Shown here: piece by piece, positions 8,655 through 17,684 of the stretch | How the letters are laid out: every line of letters starts with the position of its first letter | Position numbering within the stretch: position 1 is the first letter of the stretch | Source: Methanobacteriota archaeon | Lineage (GTDB): Archaea > Thermoplasmatota > Poseidoniia > Poseidoniales > Poseidoniaceae | DNA length: 34,052 nucleotides | Direction of reading: 5' to 3' | NCBI GenBank assembly: GCA_002710015.1 | Contig: PAOW01000027.1 | Coordinates: 1-34,052, forward strand | The notes under the pieces: model-generated | Database searches by the model: none | The model's input: the letters and a program-made list of their open reading frames with translations, nothing else | What the model was told of the DNA's origin: nothing | Made by a program: the position numbers and the translations under genes

Positions 8655-9908
8655 ATGTGGACACGCAAGGCTTCATTCACATTTACGGGCGGTATTGCTC
8701 TAATCTTGATTGGAATGATGATTTCCAATCACCAAATGATGATTCTAGGTCTTGCTTTTATCGCTTTCATTGTTGTTAACTCGTGGGTTAGTGGTCATGG
8801 TGATGTAGAGGTCCAAAGGACATTGTCAGCTGATAATTTATACAAGGGTGATGACTTGTATGTCGAGTTACTTGTCACAAACCGAAGTCGCAGGAAAACT
8901 CAGCAATTAGAAGTCTATGACAATGTTCCACATGAGATGAAACTCAGAAGTGGCCTAAATCAAATGAGATTGAATCTCAAGCCTGGTGAAAGTGCTAGAA
9001 TTCGCTACGTTTTGCGTTGTCCACTACGTGGCCACTATTCCATCGGCCCAGTATCTTTACGATATAGAAACACATTCAATCTATCAGTGGATGAAATGTA
9101 TGTAGATCATCACTCTGACATCATAATTTTCCCACAGATAAGAGATGTTGAAGAGGCGTTTATCCGCTCTAGAACAGCTAAGATGTATACAGGTGCTACA
9201 ACATTAAGAACGCCTGGACCGGGAACTGAATTTTACTCTTTGAGAGAGTATGTTCCGGGTGACCCATTCAAGAACATCAACTGGAAGGCTTTTGCTCGAA
9301 CGGGGGACTTGATGATTAACGAAAAATGTAGAGACGCAGTTACTGACCTCTACATTATACTTGATAGCAGAGACATAGCAAGAATTGGAACTGTCCTGAA
9401 GAATCCTCTTGAAATGGGTACCGTCGCTGCTGCGAGTCTCGCATCCTTTTTCATACAAAGAAGAGATTCAGTCTCCCTAACCATATACGACGAAAAGCTC
9501 TCATTTTTACCACCCGATACCGGAGATAAGCAGTATTTCAAGATTTTATCATCTTTAGCAGGAGTTGCACCAAGAGGCACAATGCCATTGCAAGCTGTGA
9601 CAAATAGCTTAGCAGCGAGATTCAGTAGGGGTAGCCCAGTTTTCATTATTTCTTCATGTGAAGGGGATGGAACAGTTCCATCAGCAGTAAGAGATTTGGT
9701 AGGAAGAGGGCACGAAGTGACAGTCCTCTCTCCTTCATCTATCGACTTTGAAAGACTTGTGAGTAGAATACCACGCATGTCGTATGAGGTTTTGAAACTG
9801 GAGCGTCAAAATAGATTGACATCTCTAGCAGGTTTTGGTAGCCAGGTTATTGATTGGATGCCAGATATGGATTTATCACAAGCATTGTTGCAAGTAAGGG
9901 GTTATTGA
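8655..9908 (+). CDS. DUF58 family protein with N-terminal membrane hairpin
   Basis: A 417-residue protein with two adjacent N-terminal membrane helices (about 8-45), an Ig-like beta region (about 50-150, DDLYVELLVTNRS) and the defining DUF58 core LREYVPGDPFKNINWKAFAR (about 197-216), followed by a von Willebrand A-like part starting at LYIILDSRD. DUF58 proteins normally partner a MoxR AAA+ ATPase. GAGGTGA lies 5 bases before the ATG, overlapping the upstream stop. It is the middle gene of a three-gene operon with gaps of about 10 bases. No MoxR gene is present in the window, so the ATPase partner, if any, is encoded elsewhere. Confidence 0.88.
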   Translation: MWTRKASFTFTGGIALILIGMMISNHQMMILGLAFIAFIVVNSWVSGHGDVEVQRTLSADNLYKGDDLYVELLVTNRSRRKTQQLEVYDNVPHEMKLRSGLNQMRLNLKPGESARIRYVLRCPLRGHYSIGPVSLRYRNTFNLSVDEMYVDHHSDIIIFPQIRDVEEAFIRSRTAKMYTGATTLRTPGPGTEFYSLREYVPGDPFKNINWKAFARTGDLMINEKCRDAVTDLYIILDSRDIARIGTVLKNPLEMGTVAAASLASFFIQRRDSVSLTIYDEKLSFLPPDTGDKQYFKILSSLAGVAPRGTMPLQAVTNSLAARFSRGSPVFIISSCEGDGTVPSAVRDLVGRGHEVTVLSPSSIDFERLVSRIPRMSYEVLKLERQNRLTSLAGFGSQVIDWMPDMDLSQALLQVRGY

Positions 9909-9917
9909 GGGAAGATT

Positions 9918-11066
9918 ATGGCAGGAGAGGTGACACCACAAGGTGAAGGAGCGAGATCACTCCACTTGCGTCAACTACGTCTTCAGTGGCAAATTGTTAC
10001 CTTACAAGTCATTGCTACACTTGCATTAGTTTGGATGTATTTGGAGGTAGTATCTACATATGTTGTAGGTAGTATTGATCACACACAATTGTTCGATACA
10101 ATCGAGGCGGGAACAGATACAGAATTACCACTTGCAGATTGGATATCCGGTAGTAACTCTGAGGGGCTAGCACGATTTTATGTGCCACTTGGATTAGGAT
10201 TAGGCCTTGGCGGTGTTATGGCCGTTTTGGCATTCCAAACACCTAAGTTCCAGCAACGAGCGAAACTCGCTTTGATTATTGGAGCGATTCTGCTTTTGGC
10301 TGGTAGGTTTGTCTTGGCCTATGGATGGCAACTAATTGGTGAGGGATGGAGTGTTCCAGATGAGGATGTAATTCAATTACTGAGGTGGCCTCTGTTAACG
10401 ATGCTATCATTCATAATTTTGACATTTTATCTCCTACCAGTTATCACAGGCACGAAAGGAATCTGGGGACTCTCCCGAAGAGGAGTAGCATGGTCGATTG
10501 GGTTCACGCTTCTATTCTTGGGTGTCCATGCTGTGCTTACTTTCCCACTCATTAGAACCCAATTAGGAAGTTATGGCAGCCAACTGACTACTTTGGAGAT
10601 AATAGTATCAGAGCCGACGGTTTTTGGATTGGTAACTGCGGAACAAATCTCGCTTATTTTAATCGCATGTTTGATGATGGTATTCCAGGAGTCTGCATTC
10701 GGGGTAATCAGGCAATTAGAGTATGCCTACAGACTCCCAGAATCTTGTAAGAGAGATCCTGAGTATGTGGCTCAAATGGATAATATACTGAATGGCCATA
10801 TCAGGCATACCGCTCTATTCCTCAGTCTTACCGTTGTAGCAACAACGGTGGCACTCGGATTCCACTCGGTTTTACTTGATCTTGTGAGTGGTATTACGGG
10901 ATCGCAGTGGGCTGCTCAAGTTGGCGAATCTATCGAATTAACTCTCACATATGGCTTAGTGATTTCAGCTCTGTTATTCTTAGGAATCATGGCGCTGCTT
11001 AGGTTTGTAGTTCCTTGGCAGAGGTTTTGGGGTCTAATAGAATCATCATTCAATTCTAGAAATTGA
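9918..11066 (+). CDS. Multi-pass membrane protein of the DUF4350-DUF58 operon, unknown function
   Basis: A 382-residue protein with about seven to eight predicted membrane helices (near 25-48, 90-108, 118-138, 155-175, 190-210, 238-256, 295-317, 338-362) and a charged cytoplasmic loop around 262-292 (LEYAYRLPESCKRDPEYV). I do not recognise a family. ATG at 9918 follows GAGGGA, 9 bases after the DUF58 stop, so it belongs to the same transcript. Given the membrane-bound partners, it probably forms the membrane core of their complex. Its stop codon touches the stop codon of the convergent gene at 11067 with no base between. Confidence 0.7.
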   Translation: MAGEVTPQGEGARSLHLRQLRLQWQIVTLQVIATLALVWMYLEVVSTYVVGSIDHTQLFDTIEAGTDTELPLADWISGSNSEGLARFYVPLGLGLGLGGVMAVLAFQTPKFQQRAKLALIIGAILLLAGRFVLAYGWQLIGEGWSVPDEDVIQLLRWPLLTMLSFIILTFYLLPVITGTKGIWGLSRRGVAWSIGFTLLFLGVHAVLTFPLIRTQLGSYGSQLTTLEIIVSEPTVFGLVTAEQISLILIACLMMVFQESAFGVIRQLEYAYRLPESCKRDPEYVAQMDNILNGHIRHTALFLSLTVVATTVALGFHSVLLDLVSGITGSQWAAQVGESIELTLTYGLVISALLFLGIMALLRFVVPWQRFWGLIESSFNSRN

Positions 11067-11267
11067 TTATTTCGTGTATGCATTTTGTAGAATACGGCCT
11101 AGTATTTCCGATAACAGCACAACAATCATTGGTAGACCGCATAGCCAAGAAATCCATAATTGGAATCCAGACAATGAATCTTTTAGCTCATACCCAACAT
11201 AAACAGCAGCAAATATTGCTGTTAGAAAAATAATTTTCTCAATCCATAGAGGATAAGGCTGTCCCAT
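11067..11267 (-). CDS. Small two-helix membrane protein in the Roadblock cassette
   Basis: A 66-residue protein with two hydrophobic helices (about 10-27 and 35-55) joined by a short polar loop. The start ATG is 8 bases after the stop of the 1044-residue gene, with GGTGG in that gap, so translation is coupled. No family recognised. As the last gene of a cassette whose other products are soluble and coiled-coil proteins, it may provide the membrane attachment point. The ORF has a clear ribosome site and operon position, which supports a real gene despite its size. Confidence 0.62.
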   Translation of the reverse strand: MGQPYPLWIEKIIFLTAIFAAVYVGYELKDSLSGFQLWISWLCGLPMIVVLLSEILGRILQNAYTK

Positions 11268-11275
11268 TAGCCCAC

Positions 11276-14200
11276 CTACAAATCGATTCCATCCAGCGAT
11301 TCTTCTAAATCATCAAGTGTTGAATCGGTAAATTCCGCTGATTCTACGGGGTCCGACCTTCTCGCCCATCTAGCATCTAGCCTAGCTAACTCTTCTTCAA
11401 GAGTTGCTCTTTCATCACTTTGTGCGATTAAATTTGTGCTGCTATCAAGTGTTTCTATTTCCTCATCCACAGGAGTAGACAATTCCGTCCATTCCTCAGT
11501 GATTTCGCTTGCTTCGACAGCTACTGCTATTTCTTCATCAATCAACTCGCCTTTCATTTCTTCAATGGCAGTTTCATTTACAGGTTCTCTTTCTCCAGCG
11601 GGCATAGAATCCCTTTCGAATGGTAATATTCCATCTCTTTTGAAATCCCACAGCGCTCCTCTAACTTCTCCCTTTACGAATCCACTAGCATCTAATTGAG
11701 TGAGTAATTCTTCTAGAGTTGTGGTTGTTGCCTCAAGTTTAACCGCAGAGCCTGCGTCTCTCATATCAGATTCTAGGTGTATATCATCCAGTGCCTTTTG
11801 AATGAGTGACCGGGTCTCTCTAGCAAGGACAGGTAACGATTCAGGCCTTTTTGTATTGTTGAGGAGTGCTTGGACTTGCTCGGGAGGAGCTCCAAGTCTC
11901 TCCAGTTGTTCGAGCACGTTTTTTATCCTTCGCAGCATAGTAATAGAGCGATCATAATCCTCTAACAGATTCTCTAGATCTAAAACTAGGCTGGTAACGG
12001 TTTCACCAAGTTGGTGCTCGAGTCTTTGTTGAACAGACCATCTTGCTAAACCACGAACAGCACCAGCAGTCTGAGGTACTTGCCTCTCAAGTAAGGACAT
12101 CACCTCATTAGACAATAGATGACGTGGTGTTCTTGCGACGTGATCCACGCATCCCTGTATCACTTGTAGAGCCCTTTCTACTGCACGATCTAGGAGGGAG
12201 ACTGAGTAGCCTAAGGTTCTGGCATGCTCTAGTCGCTCCAATACCGGTCCAAGCGTGTTGAATTGTTTATTTTCATGAAGTAGAGCCTGTGCAAGCGGCT
12301 CTTCTGACAACCTCGCTCGTAGTAATTCAGCCTCTTTGATATCTGATAGAGCCTCTTCGTGAGCAATAGCAAGCGCCTCTGCTTGGTCAAGTAAATTCGA
12401 TAACTCACCTTCAGCCTGGCCACGCCTTGCTCCAAGGTCACCTAATTCTTTCAAAACCTGTCTTCTTTCATCCATTAATTCACGCATTTCGGATTGTATA
12501 TTCGCTGCTCTATTCTCTTGTTCATTAAGACGGATACGATCTTCTTGAGTTCTTTCTCTAGCAACCTTGGCTTCAGCTTCGACCTGTTTCAGCCTTAATT
12601 GTGAGTCACTAATTTTGGCTTCAATCTCTGATAACTCACTCTGTGCTCGCCTGTGTTTATCTCTTGTGGCATCGACCTGTTCTTCTATCATTCTCTGCCT
12701 TCTCTGATCATCCTCAATTCTCGAACGAATGCTCGCTAGAGTTTCAGAGTATGAGTCTATGTCACTCGATAGTGCGGCTTCTTTGGTTGCCATTTCTTCG
12801 ATTTTGGCAGATAATTCAGAACTAGCTTTACTATCTCCTAGAATTCTTGCCAATTCAACAGCTCTTTCGCTTAACTGATGTTCGAGTTCATTAACTCGTT
12901 TGGATAATCTATCACTTCTAGCCTCAGCATTTTCAGTGCTCGCTTGAGCAGCTGAAATATCGAGTTGCATCTGATCGATAGTCTTGTTATAATTCGCAAT
13001 CTTGTTTTGAATATCAGCGACTTGTTTATCTGCCTCAATAGCACTAACCTTAGCGGCACTTTCCGATGCCTGGGCGGAATCTAATGCAACCCTTAAGCTC
13101 TCAATATCTCGTAAGGCTTCTGATAATTTTACCTCAGACTGTTCTAATTTTCTTCGCAATCCATCATCAATACCAGTTGATGTATCTATCTTGGTCAATC
13201 CAGTTGAAGGGACTGAGATTGTAATGTTGAATTCGTATTTTGTCCTTTCCTTTCGCAGTTTCTGCAAACCTATCTCAAAACCATATAATTGTCTCAAGTT
13301 TTGACCTAGCAATGCTTGACGAGATTCTGATCTTGTTCTTGTTGTTGCTAATTCTTCACAGAATTTTTCGAGATTGAAATCTGGAACGTTTCCTGATTCT
13401 GGACCCAGAATTGTTCCTGTTGGCAATCTGTGTAATGTCAAAACCCTGCGAGATTCAGTCAGCGAATTTACAGCTTCGACGATTTTTGTTTGCTTAGGGG
13501 CTTGAATCGCAACAGGAACTCCTTTGACAAGAGCAACTCTGACGGCTTTTGATGACTTTCCGGCACATAGGTGCCCAGTGAGCCCTTCCTCAACTGCGGA
13601 ATTTAACATCGAAACTATTGCATCAGTCCCTCCTCTTCCTTCTCGGACTACGTGCCCGTCACTCAATGGTTCTCCGCCCATTCCCATAATTTCAGCTTGA
13701 CCTTCCATCACAGATGCAATCTGATTGATAAGGCGGCCGTGATCTACGTCTGCTTCGGTCCAAACAGCTAGTGCCACATCACCAGCTTCAGCCAAAAGTA
13801 GTGCGCCATCATCTGTATGTAGTGTCCAGTGGCCCTCGCCGTCAAGACCCAAATCGGTGGCCATAGCCTTCCTGCCGGCCAAGGTTTCGCCCACTTGCGT
13901 AGCTAGGCTATCGGCAGTTGAGGGTAATTCCCCAGCATCATGGATAAGCATCCCAGAGTCAACAGCAATTCCTCCTCTTACCTCTGGTCGTTGTACGAGG
14001 TTGTCTAGAATTACGGAAAGGTCCCTAGAGAGCAATCTCTCAAGCGAGTCGCCTGAACCGATTAAACCTCTCATGTCTGCATTATGTTCGAATGCTTCTG
14101 GAATTATTTGAGCAACTGAGCCTAGTGCGCTTTGGCTCCAAGCTCTCGCTACAAGCCTGTGGCCGTCTGCTTCTAGTTCTGTTAATCTCTCTTTTGCGGC

Positions 14201-14410
14201 AATTCCGCAAAGAAGCGTTTTTCCTGTCGCAGGTTCAGCAACCCACCCTACTATTCTGCCCGAACGTATGATTCTGTGACCGCTTGCAGTAGATCTTCTT
14301 CCAAGATAGGTAGTGATACAACCATACTCAAATGGTAAGATAGCTCCATCTACCACATCTATTTCGTCATCAACTAGCACTCCGTATGGTAAATCGAACA
14401 CGTCTATCAC
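11276..14410 (-). CDS. Large P-loop-like, Roadblock-like and coiled-coil protein, possibly a scaffold
   Basis: A 1044-residue protein starting with GTG in a GTGA overlap with the stop of the upstream Roadblock gene. Regions seen: 1-115, a beta-rich part with a Walker A-like motif AEPATGKT (58-65); 124-238, a Roadblock/LC7-like segment (RPEVRGGIAVDSG, then DDGALLLAEAGDVALAVW); 258-332, an alpha/beta domain resembling DUF4388-type modules (weak); 418-705, a long coiled coil rich in E, Q, R and A; 715-925, further helices; 940-1044, a strongly acidic tail. It would be labelled SMC-like by its coiled coil, but it has no SMC signature motif, C-terminal ATPase lobe or hinge. No convincing Walker B follows the P-loop, so ATP or GTP binding is unproven. 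It may be a scaffold pairing its internal Roadblock-like domain with the neighbouring Roadblock protein, possibly regulating a small GTPase or the cell envelope. Function is unknown. Confidence 0.72.
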   Translation of the reverse strand: MIDVFDLPYGVLVDDEIDVVDGAILPFEYGCITTYLGRRSTASGHRIIRSGRIVGWVAEPATGKTLLCGIAAKERLTELEADGHRLVARAWSQSALGSVAQIIPEAFEHNADMRGLIGSGDSLERLLSRDLSVILDNLVQRPEVRGGIAVDSGMLIHDAGELPSTADSLATQVGETLAGRKAMATDLGLDGEGHWTLHTDDGALLLAEAGDVALAVWTEADVDHGRLINQIASVMEGQAEIMGMGGEPLSDGHVVREGRGGTDAIVSMLNSAVEEGLTGHLCAGKSSKAVRVALVKGVPVAIQAPKQTKIVEAVNSLTESRRVLTLHRLPTGTILGPESGNVPDFNLEKFCEELATTRTRSESRQALLGQNLRQLYGFEIGLQKLRKERTKYEFNITISVPSTGLTKIDTSTGIDDGLRRKLEQSEVKLSEALRDIESLRVALDSAQASESAAKVSAIEADKQVADIQNKIANYNKTIDQMQLDISAAQASTENAEARSDRLSKRVNELEHQLSERAVELARILGDSKASSELSAKIEEMATKEAALSSDIDSYSETLASIRSRIEDDQRRQRMIEEQVDATRDKHRRAQSELSEIEAKISDSQLRLKQVEAEAKVARERTQEDRIRLNEQENRAANIQSEMRELMDERRQVLKELGDLGARRGQAEGELSNLLDQAEALAIAHEEALSDIKEAELLRARLSEEPLAQALLHENKQFNTLGPVLERLEHARTLGYSVSLLDRAVERALQVIQGCVDHVARTPRHLLSNEVMSLLERQVPQTAGAVRGLARWSVQQRLEHQLGETVTSLVLDLENLLEDYDRSITMLRRIKNVLEQLERLGAPPEQVQALLNNTKRPESLPVLARETRSLIQKALDDIHLESDMRDAGSAVKLEATTTTLEELLTQLDASGFVKGEVRGALWDFKRDGILPFERDSMPAGEREPVNETAIEEMKGELIDEEIAVAVEASEITEEWTELSTPVDEEIETLDSSTNLIAQSDERATLEEELARLDARWARRSDPVESAEFTDSTLDDLEESLDGIDL

Positions 14411-14745
14411 CTAATAACCGAGTTCAGCATGTCTACATCGCATTCCACTGCGTGTCTCCACCTTGCAATCCTACCACTGTTTCCAGAAATAACCAAACTT
14501 GCGTCATCGCTAATACGGGTCAACAGCAGCATATTTCCTCCTTCTTGCCAAAGTTCCAATCCTCTCCCGATGTTGGATTTCTCTCCCAATCTTTCCATTG
14601 CTTGAACAATGTTAGCGGTATTTTCGATGTTTGGAACTTTACCTTTGTTACCAACAAATGCCAGTAATCCATTTTTTTTGGAAATGAGGTATGCTTGTTT
14701 TGCTCCTGGAAGGGTGGTAAATCCTGCCAAAATGCGTTGCATCAT
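14407..14745 (-). CDS. Roadblock/LC7-like domain protein
   Basis: A 112-residue single-domain protein. The order of elements fits the Roadblock/LC7 (MglB-like) fold: a helix with PGAKQAYLISKKNGLLAFVG (first strands), a long helix around NIVQAMERLG, the strand pair GLELWQEGGNMLLLTRI and DDASLVISG, and a final helix. Roadblock proteins dimerise and regulate Ras-like GTPases or act as scaffolds. It overlaps the next gene by four bases, implying equimolar coupled synthesis. There is no ribosome site at the ATG, so the transcript may be leaderless or the gene may start at its second methionine. A longin or profilin-like relative is the main alternative. Confidence 0.6.
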   Translation of the reverse strand: MMQRILAGFTTLPGAKQAYLISKKNGLLAFVGNKGKVPNIENTANIVQAMERLGEKSNIGRGLELWQEGGNMLLLTRISDDASLVISGNSGRIARWRHAVECDVDMLNSVIR

Positions 14746-14952
14746 GTGCGCTCAAATATGTTGAGGGAGAAAAGGCATTCAAGAAGTTTGGCTTTTCAAA
14801 ACGCCCGTAGGGCGATTTAGGAGGGTTTTTGATTTTGCCAACTACGTTTTCTAAAAATCGAATAAACTCACACTTTATTTAAATTGAAAATTTAATAATC
14901 CAATTGATATTTTCAACCGTTTACATCAAAACTAGAACCTCGTGCCCATGAC
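14746..14952. promoter_or_regulatory. Divergent promoter region with short GC inverted repeat
   Basis: A 207-base AT-rich intergenic region between the minus-strand Roadblock cassette and the plus-strand tRNA thiolase. It contains the inverted repeat CGCCC (14802-14806), GTA, GGGCG (14810-14814) and AT-rich TATA-like stretches (TTTAAATT near 14878-14885 and AATTTAATAA near 14889-14898) on the thiolase side. No tRNA or small ORF of note was seen. Confidence 0.4.
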
Positions 14953-15912
14953 ATGGCCGAGATGTTTGAAGTACCCAGTTGTGACAAATGTCGCAACCCG
15001 GCGATTCATCATCAGGTATATTCAGGACGGATGATGTGCGGCGCTCACCTTGCTGATAGTGTGAGAAAGAAAGTATCAAAGGCACTCCGAGAGCAACTTC
15101 ACCTTCCCAAGGGCAAACATACAACAATCCTAGTCGCAATATCTGGTGGTAAAGATTCAGCGGTATTGCTGGAAAGGATCCATGATAATCTAAACCAAAG
15201 AAGAGATGTAACTATTGTCGGAGGATGTGTTGATGAAGGTATTGAAGGATATCGTCCTCCGTCTCTTGAATGCGCAAGAGAACTTTGTGAGAGCCTAGGA
15301 GTAAGATTTGAGACGGTTTCATACCCTGAATTAGGGTTCAAAGAGATGGACGAGGTAGCACAAAAGATAATTGAAAAAAAGGACAAGAAAGCTCCTTGCT
15401 CGTACTGTGGCGTGTTCAGGAGGCAAGGCATAAATCACCTTGCAGAAAGAGTAGGTGCGGATGTTATCGCATTAGGACACAATCTAGATGATATGGCTCA
15501 AACAATAATGATGAACATGCAAAATGGAGACATTGAAAGGACACTTCGACTCGCTCCTCATACGGATACACCGATAGAAGGGATGGCTCCAAGAATCGTG
15601 CCACTTAGGTGGGTTCCAGAGCAAGAAATTCACCTCTATGCTCTGCATAAGAAATTGCCAATTCACCACGAGGAATGTCCACATGGGGATGGAGCACTGA
15701 GATTTAGACATAGAGAAACTATCGCAAAGATGGAAGCAGACGTTCCCGGGACGAGACATGGCCTACTTAGAATGGCGGATGACATAAAGAAGTTGAGGAA
15801 AATGGCTGGCAGCAGCCTGTCTTCTGTTAAGCCAATAAATTGTCCTGAGTGCGGCCAGGTTTGTAGCGGAAGTGTTTGCAAGGCTTGTGAAATGAGTAAA
15901 CAAATCTCATGA
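14953..15912 (+). CDS. tRNA 2-thiolation protein, NcsA/TtuA family
   Basis: A 319-residue ATP-dependent sulfurtransferase of the Ncs6/Ctu1/TtuA family that adenylates a tRNA uridine and replaces its 2-oxygen with sulfur (U34 for Ncs6, U54 for TtuA). Visible: N-terminal zinc knuckle CDKC (C10, C13) with CGAH (C29, H32); the PP-loop SGGKDS (64-69); the iron-sulfur or sulfur-relay cysteines PCSYC (C149, C152) and C242 in EECPHG; LGHNLDD (174-180); and a C-terminal zinc ribbon (C297, C300, C309, C312). All family cysteines are present, so it should be active, using a ubiquitin-like sulfur carrier encoded elsewhere. Wobble versus T-loop target cannot be told from sequence. Its TGA stop touches the stop of the convergent gene. 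Confidence 0.9.
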   Translation: MAEMFEVPSCDKCRNPAIHHQVYSGRMMCGAHLADSVRKKVSKALREQLHLPKGKHTTILVAISGGKDSAVLLERIHDNLNQRRDVTIVGGCVDEGIEGYRPPSLECARELCESLGVRFETVSYPELGFKEMDEVAQKIIEKKDKKAPCSYCGVFRRQGINHLAERVGADVIALGHNLDDMAQTIMMNMQNGDIERTLRLAPHTDTPIEGMAPRIVPLRWVPEQEIHLYALHKKLPIHHEECPHGDGALRFRHRETIAKMEADVPGTRHGLLRMADDIKKLRKMAGSSLSSVKPINCPECGQVCSGSVCKACEMSKQIS

Positions 15913-17658
15913 TCAAACTCTTCTTTGGAGCCTTTCCATAAATTTGTCAGCACGTCCCAATGATTCAAGACATACTTCTGTGTTTCCTACCTTCAAACTG
16001 TCTTTAGCAATGGCAATCGCTTTTTCCACCTCTTTCCTGTCATCATCACCAACACTGATGTTGCTGGCATCACATTGATTTCTCAATATAGCCCACTGTT
16101 GATTGAGATATTCAATTAATTCAGAGGCTTCCTCACTTTCTTTTGATACAGAATCCAAATCTGTCGTCAATTTATCTAGCAAAGATGCGGCACTAGTCCA
16201 TCTTAAATTTTCAGCTTCCTCTTCAATGGCGGTCAGCCTAGAGTCCCATTCTGCAATATCATCTCTTTGTGCCCATCGTGACACAAGGTGCTTTTTTTGT
16301 CTTAGCGCCCTTCTAACATCATCCATTGCTTCTCTCTCTGAGTTAATTTCCCTTATTATTCCATCAGCTAGTCCTTTTGCATGAGCGGAATTTCCCTGTA
16401 AAATTGCATCATCAGCATCATCAAGCCTCAGCTCAAGTTGAGTCTTGTCCAAACCATCTGCCGATTTCAGCAATTTTGCCGCATCTTTAACTGATTTTTC
16501 GGCAATTATCAGTGCTTTTTCACCAGCTAAAATTTGCTCGGGTATTACCATGGCAAATTCAAAGGCCTGTTTTGGTTTTTCTGAAGCTAATTTTTTCTTT
16601 GCTTCCATCAGCAAATCCTCTAAGTTTTGCTGCTTATGCTCCGATTTTGAAAGAACGTTGCTAGCTTCTGCAATCGCATTTTCAGCTTTAGCCCACCATT
16701 TGATTATTTCAAGAGCGTTTTTCTTAGCTTGTCTGAATAAAGCCTCTCCCTCTCGTAAACTGCCTAATTCTAATTCCCTTTGACCCATATCCCAAGCCTT
16801 TCGGGGGCGTTTTACAACAGGTGCAATTTTCTCAGCCTCTGATATAGCCTTCAAGGAATCTTCCTTTATTTCATCAATATCACCTGCAAGCGAGAGTGTC
16901 CGTTCAATATCCTCTTCGGCTTCATCCAAAAGCCGCATTCCCCACTCAGGATCTCTATGACCTTCTTCTCTGCCAGTCATGACTAAACTTGCTGCCTGAT
17001 CTATTGCAATACCTTCACTTCTTAGATTAAGTATAACAGATTCTAGATTATTTAATCTTACATCAAATTCTTTTCTCGATTGACGCATATCATCATTTCC
17101 ATACCAATCGTACAATACCAATGCGAGGGCCATTAAGCACACAAATAATTGGAGATAAGAGGCAAGATTATCGAAGTCTGCAGTGGTTAGCAAGGAAACA
17201 GATAGAATTAGTCCAAGGAATCCCATAATTGCTCTATACTTCAACACAGAAATATCGCCTCGCAATATATTTCTGCTAGTTACAAAAAGAGCACCTGAAA
17301 CAGATATTAATATTGACATCCCTAGGATCTCAGACGTATTTCCCTCGATATAATTCAAAGCTACAATGGTTATTGGCAACCAAAAAATCGTGCAGACTGT
17401 TCCAATTCTTGATCTAGCCTGCTTTTCCATGCTTCCTAAGTCTTGAACAAAAACAGCCCAGGCTATAATTACCATTGCGTATCTTAAATCCGAATTTAGG
17501 GAACCACCGTTAATCGTTGAATTTATTGAGGGCCATGCAAGCCAAATCGAAACTGCAAGCATTAGAATTGCGGAAAATCCTGAAAGTTTCTCTAACCTTT
17601 TTTCCCTGAGATCCATTTCAGCCTTGATTGCATCTTCGAGATCAACAAAGCCATCCAT
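15913..17658 (-). CDS. Membrane protein with six helices and long coiled-coil cytoplasmic domain
   Basis: A 581-residue protein of unrecognised family. After a charged 25-residue start come about six helices (26-44, 57-74, 86-104, 110-127, 141-159, 166-184), then roughly 390 residues of almost pure alpha helix rich in A, E, K and L with heptad-like spacing and repeated helical-hairpin units (for example AKGLADGIIREINSEREAM). The ATG has GAGGGTGA upstream. It begins 27 bases after the stop of the surface-protein gene on the same strand, so it is probably its operon partner and could be an inner membrane adapter linking the envelope to cytoplasmic partners. No enzymatic motifs were found. Its stop is back-to-back with the tRNA thiolase stop. 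Confidence 0.65.
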   Translation of the reverse strand: MDGFVDLEDAIKAEMDLREKRLEKLSGFSAILMLAVSIWLAWPSINSTINGGSLNSDLRYAMVIIAWAVFVQDLGSMEKQARSRIGTVCTIFWLPITIVALNYIEGNTSEILGMSILISVSGALFVTSRNILRGDISVLKYRAIMGFLGLILSVSLLTTADFDNLASYLQLFVCLMALALVLYDWYGNDDMRQSRKEFDVRLNNLESVILNLRSEGIAIDQAASLVMTGREEGHRDPEWGMRLLDEAEEDIERTLSLAGDIDEIKEDSLKAISEAEKIAPVVKRPRKAWDMGQRELELGSLREGEALFRQAKKNALEIIKWWAKAENAIAEASNVLSKSEHKQQNLEDLLMEAKKKLASEKPKQAFEFAMVIPEQILAGEKALIIAEKSVKDAAKLLKSADGLDKTQLELRLDDADDAILQGNSAHAKGLADGIIREINSEREAMDDVRRALRQKKHLVSRWAQRDDIAEWDSRLTAIEEEAENLRWTSAASLLDKLTTDLDSVSKESEEASELIEYLNQQWAILRNQCDASNISVGDDDRKEVEKAIAIAKDSLKVGNTEVCLESLGRADKFMERLQRRV

Positions 17659-17684
17659 GGTTCACCCTCAGTTATTCACACATA

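Noticed and set aside
9350-9778. 142-codon minus-strand ORF inside DUF58
   Set aside because: Antisense to a conserved domain with no recognisable motif or promoter.
11276-14410. SMC/Rad50 chromosome-segregation ATPase
   Set aside because: The coiled coil fits, but no C-terminal ABC signature, Walker B or hinge region was found, and the N-terminal motif differs.
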